Below are positions 44,401 to 58,200 of a stretch of 64,000 nucleotides of DNA, in pieces. Where the stretch lies: the NCBI RefSeq assembly GCF_949628215.1, contig NC_134276.1, positions 217,516,610 through 217,580,609 on the forward strand, given 5' to 3'. The stretch comes from Phalacrocorax aristotelis. Its lineage: Eukaryota > Chordata > Aves > Suliformes > Phalacrocoracidae. The position numbers were made by a program, and so were the translations under genes. Position 1 is the first letter of the stretch, and every line of letters starts with the position of its first letter. The notes under the pieces are model-generated. The model worked only from the letters and a program-made list of their open reading frames with translations. It had not been told where the DNA came from and did no database searches.

Positions 44401-46196
44401 AAGCCACGGAGCTTGAGAAATAGCCTGGACGACTTGCTTGTGCTTCTGGTGCAGCTGCTGAGCAAAGGCCCAGTCTTCAAAGCCTGGAAACTTGTTTTAA
44501 AGAAAAAAAAAAAAAAAAAAGGTATTTGACATGACTGAATGCAGCGTAGCGGGTGTCCCGGGGTGAGGGCACCCTCCGTTCTGGGCACCGGTACCACCCC
44601 GGCTCTGCCTCGCCGCGGTTTTGTTGACGTCTGGCGAGCTGGGCCCTGCTGGTGCATTCACATCTACAAACAAAGCCCCGAACGCTTTGTTAGGCTCCTT
44701 CCTTGGCAACCTTTCCACCGCGTCCCTAAAGCTTGCCTTTCTGTTGCACAAGGAAGCTCGTGTGGGGATCATTGTTAGTCTCCAAGTATGGCTCTTTCTC
44801 GTCTTCCTCTCGAACACAATGTATCTTTATACCTGAAACTTCAGGAAAATCCTGTACAGTTAATCCTTTGGGAAAAGCCAAAACCGCCTCAGAAGCGCTC
44901 GAGAGTTTTAAAAATACTTGTTAGCAGGCGAGTGTTTAACTTCTTGGTGCAAAAGCCAATGGTAAGAACTGGATGCAAGAGGAATTGCTGAGACTAGCGG
45001 AAGCACCGGCCTTATTTCTTACATTTCCAGGGCTGATAAAGAAGTGAACTTTTTACAGATGGTTTGGTGATTAACTGACAAAGCTGTGCCATGTTTGCGG
45101 TTAGAGTTAGTGGCTTGATGGATGGGAAACGGCACGTATCAACCCTCTGCCTAACCTTGGAAATGTGTCTGTCAGTGTTTTCTCAAGGCTGATAGGGACA
45201 GCGGAAGCCGACCTGACTCGGAGTAGGTAGAAAGCTGAGTGATAGGCCCATCCTTATAAACTAAACCTTGCAATACAGGTGGCCAAATGGACTGAACAAA
45301 ATAAAGCTGAGGCAAGACCACTTGCCTTGTGCATCTTGTCTGTTTACTGCCAGCACTGGGACGTTGGATCTGTTTATGGGATCTACTGAGGAAGCACGCG
45401 ATAGGCTACAGTGCCCCATTGCTCTCATTACACAGTAAGAATAAAGGGGATAATTGATTTAACAGCGATGACAATGGCATATTGGATTGTTGTAGGTATT
45501 TGAGCACAAAACTGTGTCATGCAGGAAGCCCCTACAGCTTTTCTTTTAGCAAAACTCAGCTGCAGTTTCCTGGTATGTGGGACTGTTTGGTGTTTTCATT
45601 TTATACTGCAGGTGACCTAGAAAGAAGGAAAACTGCCAATAAGCTTCGGCTACTATGTGTAACCAAGGTCTGAAAGGTGCTTGTTCCTAAATCACTTTGT
45701 TTTTGTGCTTTGGTTTGAGAGAAGACAGTGTGTGTGTTGGAAACGGTGGCCGCTGTTGTCATAACTTTACCGGTTCTGTGATTCAGATGTGGAGGAAAGT
45801 CATCTCCTGCTCTGTTCTTCAGGTCGTTTGTTTGGGTTTAAAAAAAAAACCAAACAACATTGCGTGTAAAATCCTGTCTGAGCTGTTCCTTTACAACATC
45901 GCTTCTGAGATACCTTTTAAGAAAACCGAGGAGGGGAGAAGCAAACCTGACCCTTCCGGAAATTCTGGCAGGCTCTGTCAGGACTCCTTGGTGTAGTGCA
46001 AAGAGGACAAATCTGATCCTCATGGTTTTGCAAGCAGTCTATAAAAGGCATCCTGCCCTTAGGTTGCCATCACCGTTTTCAGATGTGCCCTTACAAGGTA
46101 CGGGTGCTGCATCAACAGGCTTGTTAATGGACGTATCGGCGTAAGCCCCATTGCATAGGCAAGAGGTAGACAGCCTCACGGGCGATCTTCGTCCCG

Positions 46197-46230
<34 letters not shown>

Positions 46231-49200
46231 CCCACCTGCTAGCAAGGCAGTCTGTGCGTTGTCTGCTGAACCTGAGAATCGGCAGAGGAGCAGAATGTAG
46301 CTTGTTCTTCAAAAACCGTATTTCTATTAAAGTGATTTGAAAGGAACAGAAATCCGCAGGTGCCTCTGGGTATGACCCACCCTGAAAGGAACACCTGTAT
46401 CTGGTAGTAAATCTATGTGTTACTTCAAATTGGGCTGTTACGGGTGGTGGGAAATGTGAATTGAAGCCTGACAGTGACTGTTCCCCCGTGTTACTTGAGG
46501 TGAAGGGAATTGTTCTAATCTCTAGCTTAATTTTCAAATTTAGTTTGCTTTTGTTTCCTACACCCGTGCTATAGAAATACCAGTGGTTTCTGAGATTTGC
46601 TTTGAAGTTTTTGTTTCTTTAAGGGCTGACAAGGTACAACCCTTCTCCAGGAAGGCCTTAGAAATGTTGGAGCTTCTGGCTCGAGTAGCAAAGTATTCTG
46701 TAACGAATAAATATCAGTTGTGCCCTGTTCTTCAGATGGAGAAATAATTTCCAAAATGTCTTTGAGAGACCTCGTTGCCGTTCTGTTTGGTACAGAAAAT
46801 ACCCAGATGGGTGGCAGTTTGCTACGAGAATTTTTGGTATTAAGCACATAAGCCTTGGACATTAATTGTTGTTGAATGCTTAAAGTTGAAGAAGCTTTGT
46901 GACGACCACTGCTGCTTAGTTTTCACTGGCACTGTCCACTTCAATGCTCGCTCTGGGCTCTGAGTCTTATTTACAGTTTGAGTACAGCTTGCTCTAGCTG
47001 GCATTTCAAATAGTTGTTGCCGTCTCAGTTCTGAAGACAACAGTTTACAAAATCCTTTAAAAAAAACCAAAACAACCCTGTGCAGGTGTGACCTCAGTGA
47101 GCAAGAAATGCATCATTAAGTACTTCCACGTACGCATCTGCTGGCGTGGGGTTGGAAGGAACTCTGGAAAACAACGCTATGCTGTAGATAGCTCGGTATC
47201 CTTGGTGTAAGAGGTGCTTGCAGAGCAGCTCTGGCTTTTGTTTCTGCTCTGATGTTTCAGATACTCTGCTCCAGCTGTCAGCTCCATTAGGTTTATAGCA
47301 AAGGTCAGCAAAGCAAGCCTCTTCCATAGATCCGGTTTTAAAGCGAGCGGAGGCAATACATCTAAGTAGGTGCCCCACAGCTATCTTTCCAGTCACGTTG
47401 CCAAACCCTTTTGTACTTGTTAGAAAGGCAGCCCGAGCAACTAACCGTCTTGCTCTCGTCGCATATGCTTATCACATGGACCAGTTCTTGGTGTGGCGCC
47501 AAGGGTTTTGCGCTAAACCAGCACTTCCTGGTGAGTCTCACCTCTGTTGTGCCTGTACACACACGGGGGGGTGGGGGGGAAAGGAAGGAAAAATCCCACA
47601 GAATTACGTTCCTGGCAGGCTGTGGAGAGCTGTTGTGATATGTTATCCTGATTCCAAGGGAGCGGGATCCTAGACAGGACTTTAAATGTGTTTCCTCCCC
47701 CCTCAATGTTTTAATAGTTCGAGCTTGTGTGTGTTTGTGTGAAGCCTCTTTTAGAGAAGACTTCAGGATTTTTGTTGAAGAGAGATCCTGGTGTGAAGTG
47801 TTCGCTAAAACAATTCTCAGGATTCCCATATTTAACACTTTCTCAATTCAGTGTTGTGATGTAGCTCGAGCCGATGCAGCATATCAGTATCCCCTCGGTG
47901 AGTGTCTGGCCAAATTCAGCATCCCTTGCAGGCAAGAAAAGATCCTGGGAAAGGGCAGCAAAAGAGGGTGGGGACTCTGGTTCCGGAACTGGTAACTGCT
48001 CTGTGCCAAAGCATCTTAAAATTAAGCTTATGCTCAATAGAATATCTCTGAATTTACCAGAAAGAAGATGTTTACTTTGACACTTTCTCCTTCTCCCTCT
48101 CACTCTTTATCTTGTTTAAAATCAAGAACTTGAGATAATTCTAGATTTTTTCCTAAATAAAAACTCTTGCCAAAGCTCAGCTGCTGACGACCTCTGCATC
48201 TGTCTGCTTTGACTACAAACATGTCGTGTCCCAAGGGCTTTACAGCCTGAGGAGATGGTTGGTTGTGCATTTGGGGTTTTATGTCGCTGATGCTGAGGTG
48301 GCTCGATATGCTTGCAGTTTCTAAATGACTGTGTAGGTTTCTTGGAGTAAAAAAGCATTTCAGTAAAGTCTAAAACAAACTTCACTTGAGGGAAAAGGCC
48401 ACATCTTAAAATAATACATGTCTTTGGGAAGTCTAAGTTAGTGAAGTATTCCAACTGCGCAAACACGTGAAAAGCATTTTGCTTGTAACAGACCTGGTAT
48501 GTTCTTGTAAAATGTGTGGTCGGGCACAACCCCCAAAACCCAGTTAAATCTTCGGCTTGGTGTCGGGTCTAGCACACGTCTGGGGTCACGTTCTCAGTTC
48601 TGTGGTTTTACAACCACGGTTTCTCTTTCAGAAGTGTTTTTGGCACTTGAATCCTCACAAAGAGGAAATCAACTGTACCCAACCCAATTGAAAAAAAGAA
48701 ATGATTGTATTTTCTCCTTCTGATATTTCACTTAAAATGCACTTGAAATTTCTCGCTTATTTGAGAAGTTTATTATTCGCACATTAAACGCTCCGTTCCC
48801 ACCAGTATGTACAATCCCCATGGTAACAAACTTCTCTTGATGAAAGCTGTAGCAATGCAAATATTATATCTAGTGGTTTAGCTCAGGGACAAATGTACGG
48901 CCATATAAACTACTACTGCTGTCGTCTTTGATGCCTCTGGGTCTGACTCCGGTTTCCCCCATGACTGACTTTGAATGTCAGCGTAGGGAATTCTGTGGTT
49001 TCTGGCTTGGTGGCTGGCTGAGAGCGCAAGGTTCCCCATTTTTTCTGCCTTGTTCACACCAGGTGAGCAGCTTGTATTGAACTCTTCTGGGAGGCAGGAG
49101 CATCGGGTCAGAGGAGACCAGTGCAATCATATAGTGAGGACCTTTTTGCCTCTCTGGTTGTCCCAAAGAAGCCCAGGGCCTTCTGCTCCTGTGTCATGGC

Positions 49201-52200
49201 TCCGTACGTTGTCTTCCTTGCTAGTCCTTTCTGGTAGGATGCCTTTCTCAAACTGTGCAGTCATCTCCAGCTAGGATCCATTTAAGGAGTTCGCTAATTG
49301 ACAGTTGCTTATCATTACAGACTAACTGGGCTTAAACTCTCTTGGTTACAAACTTGTCCTCTTTAACTGAGATTCAAAGAAACCTTGTGCTTGTGGAGGC
49401 AGTGCTGTGTTGCGTTATGGTCACTCACAGGAACATCAGTTAAGCTGTAGCGATCACAACTTCATTTTGACTCTGTTACATCTTCCACGTCTCTTCCTTT
49501 CATGTTCAAAAATCTTCTGTCCCAGCCTCTTATCAACCTGACTGATGCATCTCCCCGCCTTTCTCGAGGAGCACCTCGGCAACCCTTGCGTAGGTCACGG
49601 TTTAAAGTGGTTTCAAGCCATTCCCATCCAACGTGCTGCTCCTGGGACTGACCAGCACCACATGCAGCACCGAAACACAGCCATCTCGCAAGCAAAGCTC
49701 CGCTGCGATGCAAACCAGGTGTCACCCTGGACCTATACAGGTTCTCATCCTGAATTGCACTTGGCTAACGATACCTAGTATCAGGGCCTGATGCTTGTAC
49801 GTGTTCTGTTCTTCCTTGTCTGTAAATGCAAATGAATTGCACAGTAATCAGCACTGCAAAACTGGAGTTTGGCTACGGCCCTCGTTATCTACTGTCAAAA
49901 TTACCCTGATTGTGTTCCTGTCTAATCTGATTGTGAAGGAGCTCTCGGTGCCACCGCTGCAATTAAATGTTGACCCATCCAGTGGAAGCCTGAGAACACA
50001 GTTTTAAAGAAGGTCATTCCAATCTGTTTTCTTTATGGCAAAAAAAAAAAAAAAAGTATCTGTCTTCCATCTCTTCCTCTAAACAAGTTGCAACTTTTCA
50101 AGGGAGCAGCACAGAGCTGGGGAAGGCAATGAATTAATTTGTTCCCTGAAGGAAAAGGGGAGTATTATTCAATCCAGCATGGTATGAGGTGTACCTTGGT
50201 ATCGTCTTATGGTGGTTACTTTCCTCTGGGGAGGGAAGACCCGGTTTGAAGCCTGGAGTATCCTCTCTGTAGGAAAAACGCTGATTTAGTTTATAATTTG
50301 TTCATAGCAGGCAGCTCGTATGTGGCGTGTCTTTCTGGGGAAAGCTGGCTTTTCCTTCTACCTTTTCCTTATTACTCCAGTTCTTGGCACAAAGTTTAGT
50401 GGAGAGTGCCCAGATGTAAATCATCAAGAGCTCCAAAGAAGGCGAGCCAGACCGGAGGGCTTGCTGGAGCAGCAGTTCCTTCTCCCCAAAACCCCGATCG
50501 CACTCGCAAGGTACCTTTCAGTACACGTGGCTGTGCTTGGAAAGTGCCTTTTGATGGGGTTGCTGGTGACTAGGATGTTTATCTTGGGGAAATTTGCCAT
50601 CCTTGATGTGAAATTGTGAAGGGTGTGCGCAGAATAACTTAAGAATGCTCTTTCTTGTGTAATTTCTCATCTCGGTTGGTTAAAATCTGGTAGAGAAGCG
50701 GTGAGTAAGGGGGTATTTTTTTAAAGTAAAACTTCACTTCCAACAAGAAAACGCTTGTGCGCAATAAAATAAAAGCTCGGCAACCAAGTGCGGGTTGCTG
50801 TTCAGTTATTCATTTGCTATTCCCTCACTTCCAGAGCATTTTCAGCTGCAATCATAACCGGCCCTTGTCTTGCAACGAGTGAAACCACCTCTGTGTAATG
50901 CTGTTCCTGGTCCGCTTGTCCTAGCGGTAAGGAGGGTGAAGGGATGGGAAAGCTGGTTATCTTCAGAGCTTTCCATGACTGTCTGTGAGGGACTCGCTGT
51001 CCTCCTCCTTTACGCTGTAGGATTTCAGTGAGTTTTGGTCTTTCAAAGCTGTGCGATTCCTGGGCAAGCCCAGTTCAGATGCTGGAAGATTGAGATTTGC
51101 CCCAGGTACGTGAAGACAAACTGCAGATTGCCCCACTGGCGTCTTCCCTTCTTGGGGCTGGTGAGGACCATGGGGTCGTGAGTACTGACACCAGAAACTG
51201 CAACACGTCATCCTTGGCAAATAGGGAACCTATTTCTGGTGCTAGAAAACCCCTTTGCTTGAAGCTAGAGACTGTGAGCAGTGCCCTTTGGCAACAAGAA
51301 TAACTAGCTTGGGGGAAGACCGGTGGATTTTAATAATCTAATGGGTTTAGCCAGGAGTTCTCGAGGTTTGCAACTAACAGGGTGACTAGAAAGTGCCGCC
51401 TCTTGCTGCTCAAAGAAATGACAAGAGCTTTTATTATTTGTAACCTTTTTCGCTTCTGACTACGTGTCCTTTTTTTCTGGTGTGGTGCAGGGATAGACAG
51501 AGAAGTGTGAAGAAAGTTAAATGTGAATAAAGGGCAGAGACTTTGACTTGGGGAAAATAAGAACAAATATTCCTGATGCTTAAAAGCATCAAAGTCCTGG
51601 TGCTGGCTGTGGTTTCACCTGTGCAACTGGCACCTCGGGTAACTCATATCAGATAAAGGCAGGGAGTTTAGAGGAGGCAAGGCAGCCTAAAGGGGCTTGG
51701 AGGCAGGGAGGCGTCTGGGCTGAACTTGCCCTTTTGTGGCCCACGCGTCGGCGTAACCGGTAACGCTGCTAAATCATAGGGCTCCTTACAGATAACTGCA
51801 GGTTGTGTAAGTGCTGCTTAGAGTGGAATTCGTTCACCTTTGTAAGAAAATAAACATGAATAACCATCAGGCCCAATATTAGAGGCTATTTATGTTACAA
51901 AATTCTGCTTGCAAAGATTGCAGAAGAACTCACACCTCTGACACCTCGAACAAGCAGAGCGGTGCTTTTTGCACCACAAGCAGCTGGAGCGGCTGCGCTT
52001 CCATCGCATGGGTGGCGTTGCGGCACTCGCTGCTTGCAAAGCTCTTCGCAAAGGAAAAGATCAACTGTATTAATCTCATTTTTAACACACCCTGTGTCAC
52101 AAAATATGGTGAGTTTTTTTTCTCAAAGATGGGTTCTCAACTGCTGAGGTGGCAGACCACACACAGAGGTGTGGTCTTATGTTTTTTCCCTCAAATTCAG

Positions 52201-55200
52201 AATGTCTTCTCTGGTGTGGTTCTTCACCTGGAAGGACAGCTGTAGACAAGTCTCTAAGGGAGAGAGGACATGGCAGAGATCCTTAGAAAGCAGGGACTTG
52301 CTTTTCTGGTAATGACCATCGACCTATTTGCGACTTGTGTTGAGACGCACATAGATAAATATACAACTTTATTTTTCCCTGGGGCATTGCAGCTTTCTGC
52401 TTTGTCTGCCTCTTTGGGGCAGGCTGCTCATGGCCATTTGTGTCACTAGGCTTGCAAAAATATTTTCAGTGAAATATTTTTAGCTGGAAAACTGATTTGC
52501 CCAAGCTTATAACTTATGTTAATTTTAAAGAAACTTAATGAAGGGATTTTTTTTTTTTTAAGGCTAAGTGTTTGCCAGGAAAAAAAGAAAAAAAAACGCT
52601 CAGCCCTGCAAACAGAGCAGCCATCTGTTGGCCGTGATGTTCATCTGGGATTTCGGGAGATCTGGGTGTGAAGTTGAATCCTAACAAATTTTTTTTTTAT
52701 TACTGTAGGGGAGATCCAGCCTTATGGTGGTGGGTGGCCCCGCACGAGGATGAGGGAAGGGGAACTTGACCCTGGAACAGGCAAATCCACAGCGGCCAGT
52801 CTATTTCTGACCGATGATTGGGCAGTCTGTTGCTCTCCAGATTTGAAAGGTTTTGTGTGGGTTTTGTCCCAATGCAGAATGGGTAAAATGCTTTAAATCA
52901 CTTTTCATTCTGACCAAAGAAACAATTTCCTACGAGCTCAACCCTGAACAATAGAGCCTTGATCTTGATAGGGGGCTCTGGATGTTACTGTAATGCTAAT
53001 ACGTGGCGCGGTTGGCCTTTGCGCTTCTGGCGCATTTCAGGCACTATATAGGGAGTCTGTAATCAGCTGCTGAAAAATTCCCTTCTGTCTCTCTCCTAGC
53101 AACCCCTTCTGAATTGATATTTGAAAATAAGCTTGCTTTCTATATCATCATCTAAACATTTTCAATGCTTACTGTCATTAAAATTCTCATAATAGTTTGG
53201 GGACTAAGATAATTTATCATCAGATCCTCAGGACTCCCTTCTAGTTTCAGTGGTCTTAACGTAAAGCTTTTGAACTTCTTATCCGTCAGAAACCTGACTT
53301 GTATCCGGATTTTGCTCTCGTCTCTTGCCTTTTACACTGGCTATATTTAACACAAAGTCAAATTAATATACTGAGATGATAAGGAGATAAAAGCAGCAAG
53401 GCCATAAGTCACCTAGACTAGTAGGAGCAAGCTGAGAGTCTTGAAAGGGATTTGGTTGTAGTTTTGTTAAACATTTTAGCGCCTGTGATGTGTTACAGCC
53501 TGGGTTTGTAGCTCTGTAATCTTGACCCCTCATACACACGGTGTAGCTGCGTGCCCTGCTGTGGAAACAAGGCAGGCTGCTCGTACCAGTACGAACCGCT
53601 GGATTGCCACTGGAATCACGAGCACTGAAGTCTTTATCCGTTAACTGCTCGTTCTCTTTCTGCAAATCTGAATAATGAAAAGTGGGGTGAGAGAGAGTGT
53701 GGGCATAGAGGAGTTCGTCTGGACAGAGTAGACTAAAATAAGGTAAGGGATTTGTGGTCTTCCCCATAAATGCTGACTGCGTGTTTGGTGTCTCAAGTGC
53801 TTTCTGCACAGATCTATATCAGTAGCCGGTGAAAGAGGTGGATGGGAACCCTCGACATGAACATAGCTATCCTGGGAGATATGCGGGAGCTGCTGTGAAC
53901 AGTCTGGTCACCTTAACTGCGGAAATCTTGCTCCAAATTCTTGATCCTCTTTTCCTGTGGCTTCCTGAAGCTGTACTCTTATCTTCTGGAGACCTGGAGC
54001 ATTTCTCCTTCCTGGGAGCTATTTGAGCTTGCTGGAGGATTTGGCACCAGGCCCTGCCTAGCTCTGAATGCAGGAGAGGGGTTTGTTGTGCCCTAGGCGC
54101 AACGGGGTTCCTTAAGTCTTGTGGGTCTCCAAACCGGCGACTTTTTTTCGATCTGAGACAGATGATTAATTGCTGGCGTATTTGGAATGGGATTCATTTG
54201 GGATTTGGTTGTAAGACATTTGCCTTATGGAAAAAGTCTGTCTGAGCTGAGAAAATAGCTGGGTCAGAGCCTGCGTTCTTTACTTGGAGATACATCGCCC
54301 TCAGCCGTGGTGGAGCTTTCTTTGGGAACGTGGTCCAGAGGGACAGTCCTCCAAACGTGTCAAGTCCCTTCTGCTGCTCCGCTGTGCTTTTCTCTTGTGC
54401 TGTTAGAGCGTTCCCTGGTATGGCTTTTTGGGATGAAGAAAGTGTCCTGGTCTTCCTGGAGTCCTGGCTTGTGCAATACATGTTTCCTTTTTGAGGACCT
54501 GGAGGTGGAAAGAGCTCGTAGGGTATAAATGTTCTTGTTTTTGTAATTGCTCCGCGCACTTCTCCCACTAGTGCTGTCAATCGTTTTCTCAGTGGGATTT
54601 CAGGGTTTCAAATTCCTGGGCATCTCTACCTTTAGAGACAACTTGGCGGAGAAGGGAAAGGGTAGATGGTTCACCCCACTTGTGTTAGAGAGTGGGTGCT
54701 CATGTGGAATTCACTTTGTTCCCAGGAAAGAGGGCTTCCCCAGCTTCCTCAGTTCTGCTAATGCATTTCAAGAGATTTCCCTTGTGTTTATACAAGGGTT
54801 TTATTGCTGAAATTCACTTCGTGTTCAGTCTGTCCCCAAACTCGTGTATCGTGTTAATAAATGATGCGGTTGTTCCCAAATGCAGCATCTGCATCCCAAC
54901 ACATATCCCTTTCGTGAACCTAACTCACTTGCTGGGTTTTGGTAGGCATTTTAGGTCCTTGCCACAACAGGGAGAGTAACCAAATATGGCACCACATTGC
55001 TTACTAATATTTTTTTGGACTAGGGAACGCTAGGACTGAGTCTGAGTGCAGAAAGCTCTGCTTTAATTTATGGTCGGTATTAACTTGCGGAGCTGGAGAG
55101 CGTATAAGCTGCAGCTGCTCAGGAGCTCGCTCTGAAGATCAGACTGGGAGAGCTGTTTTTTATTAAGTGGTACTTGATTTAGTCCTAAGTAAAACCATTT

Positions 55201-58200
55201 GTATTTAACCCGATCTGCGAAGCTGCGTTAAGTGTTAACATACTTCAGTATTAAACGTTTCACTCTGGGGCATCATCGTACACGGCGGGTTTGTGTAAGA
55301 GCCCGTTTCAGACCTAAATAGTTACGCATTAGATGAGTATGTATATTTTTCAAAGCAACTTAAATATAGGCACGACTGAGTTTAAAACTTACTGTTGTGG
55401 TACTGGGGGATGTGAAAAGATCTGGTGAGAAGTGTCCCATAACATCAGGTCTGAAGGAAGCTGCAATACTTCGGGGCTGAGCTACTGTAGGGATGTAGCT
55501 TTTCCCAGAGACGCCCGTTGGCTTTTAGCAGAGGCATCACTTGCGCTTGGGGCAGTTAGGCATCGACCTGCCCTTTGTGAGCTGCTCTTGGGTGACTGCC
55601 AGGTGCGGCGAGCTACTTGCCATTTAACTGTAGGGCAGAGCAGCTTCTGCTGAACCAAGAAAACTCTTGAGCCAAAACAAACCACCATAAACTTTTCTCC
55701 CTCCCCATGAGAGTGAGGGGAAGAAGGTTATTGCGTCCAAACTCTTTTGGAGCTGGCACTGTGGGAAAACTCTGTCCAGTCGTGGAGTCATTGTACTTGA
55801 GGAACTGTAATAAATCCTGCCAGACCCCGCAGATGGGACTCGGATCTCCTGCGTACGAGTAGGCACGCAGACTGCCGGGATTGAATTGGCACTTCTGCGT
55901 ACAGGAGCCTCTGCTCTTAAAGTAGTTTGTGACAAACCTTAAGCAGCTTCATGGATTGTAAAGTGAGATCAGGGGTAGATCTGAGCTGAGAATTATTTGT
56001 TCCTGGTGGTAGGTCCTAGGTCGTTACGTTCCTGGTGGGTCAGGAATATTTAAGTGAGCATGTACAGGTTGGGGGCTGCCCTACTGAAAGTGGCTCTGGG
56101 TGTGCCTGCTCAAGCAGGGGGGTTGGACGGGATGATCTCCAGAGGTCCCTTCCAACCCCCACCAGTCTGGGATTCTCTGTATGTGTGTGCCCAGGTATAC
56201 AGCTGCCTGTTTGCTCAGTGCCATGAAGGTGCAAGGGGGTCTGTGTAATTGCTGCAAAGTGAAGAGCTTCCTGGGCAAATTTTGTGCCTTGAAAGAAGAA
56301 AACCTTTTCCATCAGAGTGAAAAACATTGGTTGTAAAAGGGAACCTGGCTTCAGTTCCTCTTAGCCTGAGTGCTTCTGCCAAGCTCGCTGCTGTGATGTT
56401 AAGGATCTTTTATCAGATATTCTGTGCTGTTGCTCCCTTCTGTCAAATGGGGGCAGCCTCTGTGGTGCAGAGCTGAAGAGTCTGAAGTTCAGGTGGGAAT
56501 AAACCTTTGATTTTTCTCCTGCTCTGTTTTTTTTTTTTTTCTTTCCAATGCTTCCCTCATAATTCATATTAAGATTATTGATTAAAGGTAATTGCTGTAG
56601 GATATTATTCACAATTCATTAACCCTGATTTATAGCAGAATTCTTCAGCAAGCTTAGGTGCTGAAACATCACCATTAATTGTCTTAACTGAGCCTTACTT
56701 GAAATGAAGATTTCTTGCCTTTCCGTTTGTATTCCCTTCTTCCCAAAGCACTGGTGCTTCGGTTCTTTCCTCTAAATGTTGAGAAATACAGTTGTGCTTT
56801 TCAAAGTGTAACAGTGCCTCACAATCTCACCCTTCTGCTAGCTCTCCGAAGACGCAGAGATTTTTTTGGTCTTGCAAGTCAAATTAACATGAGATTGCCG
56901 TAATTTGCATCGTAGCGGTGGGAGGCCGTCTGACAGCGCCGAAGGCAGCCAAGGAGAATTGAATTCATCAGCTCTCACATTTGTCAGAGCAGGGACTGGG
57001 GCGAGTTCTGCTCCTCTGCTCTGGGCAGGAGAGTAAACGTTTAATGTGAGTGGTTGGCAAGGGTGACTTTCTGCTCTGTGGCTCATCTCTTGAGTGCCGG
57101 AAAGGAGTGAGGTCCCTCCGAGTCCTGGCCTCACCTCCGAGCCTTGCCCCTGGGGTTCACATCTGCGTGCGGTGAGGCTTTGGAGCTGTTTGCTGTTTCT
57201 AGATTTTTAGCTCCCCTCCACAAACCAAATATGTTTCCAAATACATAAGTACTCAGTGTTTTCTTAAATCTGAGCTTACGCTGTGCAGAAGTAGGTGGAA
57301 AGCACTAAGCAGCTCTTAAGGGAAGAGAGGCATCTCAAAACTGTCGAATGCAGGGGGGGGAGATTCTTCAGCATGTAAAACTGGCTTTTACTAACGTCAT
57401 TGTGGTGGTGTGGTCACTTAGATGTGTCAAGACACTTAAATTGCATGTTGTAGAATATTTTGAATATTTGGTTTTAAACTATTTGGTTTGACAGGCTTCT
57501 AGCAAGTTACCCGTATCTGAGTAAATGGGATTTGTTTCCTGGACTAAATGTTTTCCTTTACTTGCTGTATCAGTATTGAGAGCAAACACGAAGTCACAAT
57601 CTTAGGAGGACTCAATGAATTTGTTGTGAAGTTTTATGGACCACAAGGAAGTAAGTATATGACCCAGCCCTTCTCTAAAACCAAACTAATGGCTCATGGT
57701 GGGGAACAGTGAAATGACACGTTCTTCTGGAGTGGAAGAAGAGATGAGCAAATCTAAGTGGGGGTGAGAAATCAAAGGGTGTTTGAAGGCCGCTCTCTCA
57801 AGGGCAGGGAGAAATACAACTGTGAGCATTAACACAGATGAACCCACCTCCCTTGGAACTGAGCAGAGCTGGATACTGCCTTTGGACAACTAAGCCCTCT
57901 GCTATGGTCTTCAGCACCACTCTTGTTGAGCCTTAGCTTTTCTAGGCCTGGCTCATAAGTTTTGCATCAGTCATCTGAATTTTTGCGGAGTTTGGAATTA
58001 AGATGGCTTTTCTAGTGACTAGATCACAAGTCAGGTCTCCAGCGTGCCTTAATTTAGTAACACCGCTAAAGGTAAGTAGATTATTCCAAAGTGTCTGTTT
58101 TTAATAAGGTTCTTGTGTCTTTGTGCCAAGATCTGCAGTAGCCGGTAAAATCATGTATTTCTTGTCAGGCAGCACAGGAAAAAGGCTTTTACCGTAGGAG

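Larger units (their letters stand above)
29459..57573 (+). other. UBE2H: UBE2H intron 1 (28.1 kb), probable U12-type GT-AG
   Basis: Starts GTATCCTTCC and ends TTCCTTTACTTGCTGTATCAG with a U12-like branch motif 13 bases from the end. Contents: C-rich tracts in the first 2 kb, poly(T)/poly(A) runs, and CR1 fragments at 38618-38683, 40945-41790 and 56083-56176. I found no embedded gene, tRNA or recognised microRNA. Confidence 0.85.

Noticed and set aside
43928-44416. 162-codon open frame followed by a poly(A) run, possible processed pseudogene
   Set aside because: No recognisable protein similarity and no target-site duplication; the A run alone does not support a retrocopy.
26590-56510. Shared GGTGGGAATAAAC word near 26592 and 56489, both before T runs
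   Set aside because: About 15-17 identical bases is near chance expectation for a 64-kb window; only the first follows a real gene end.
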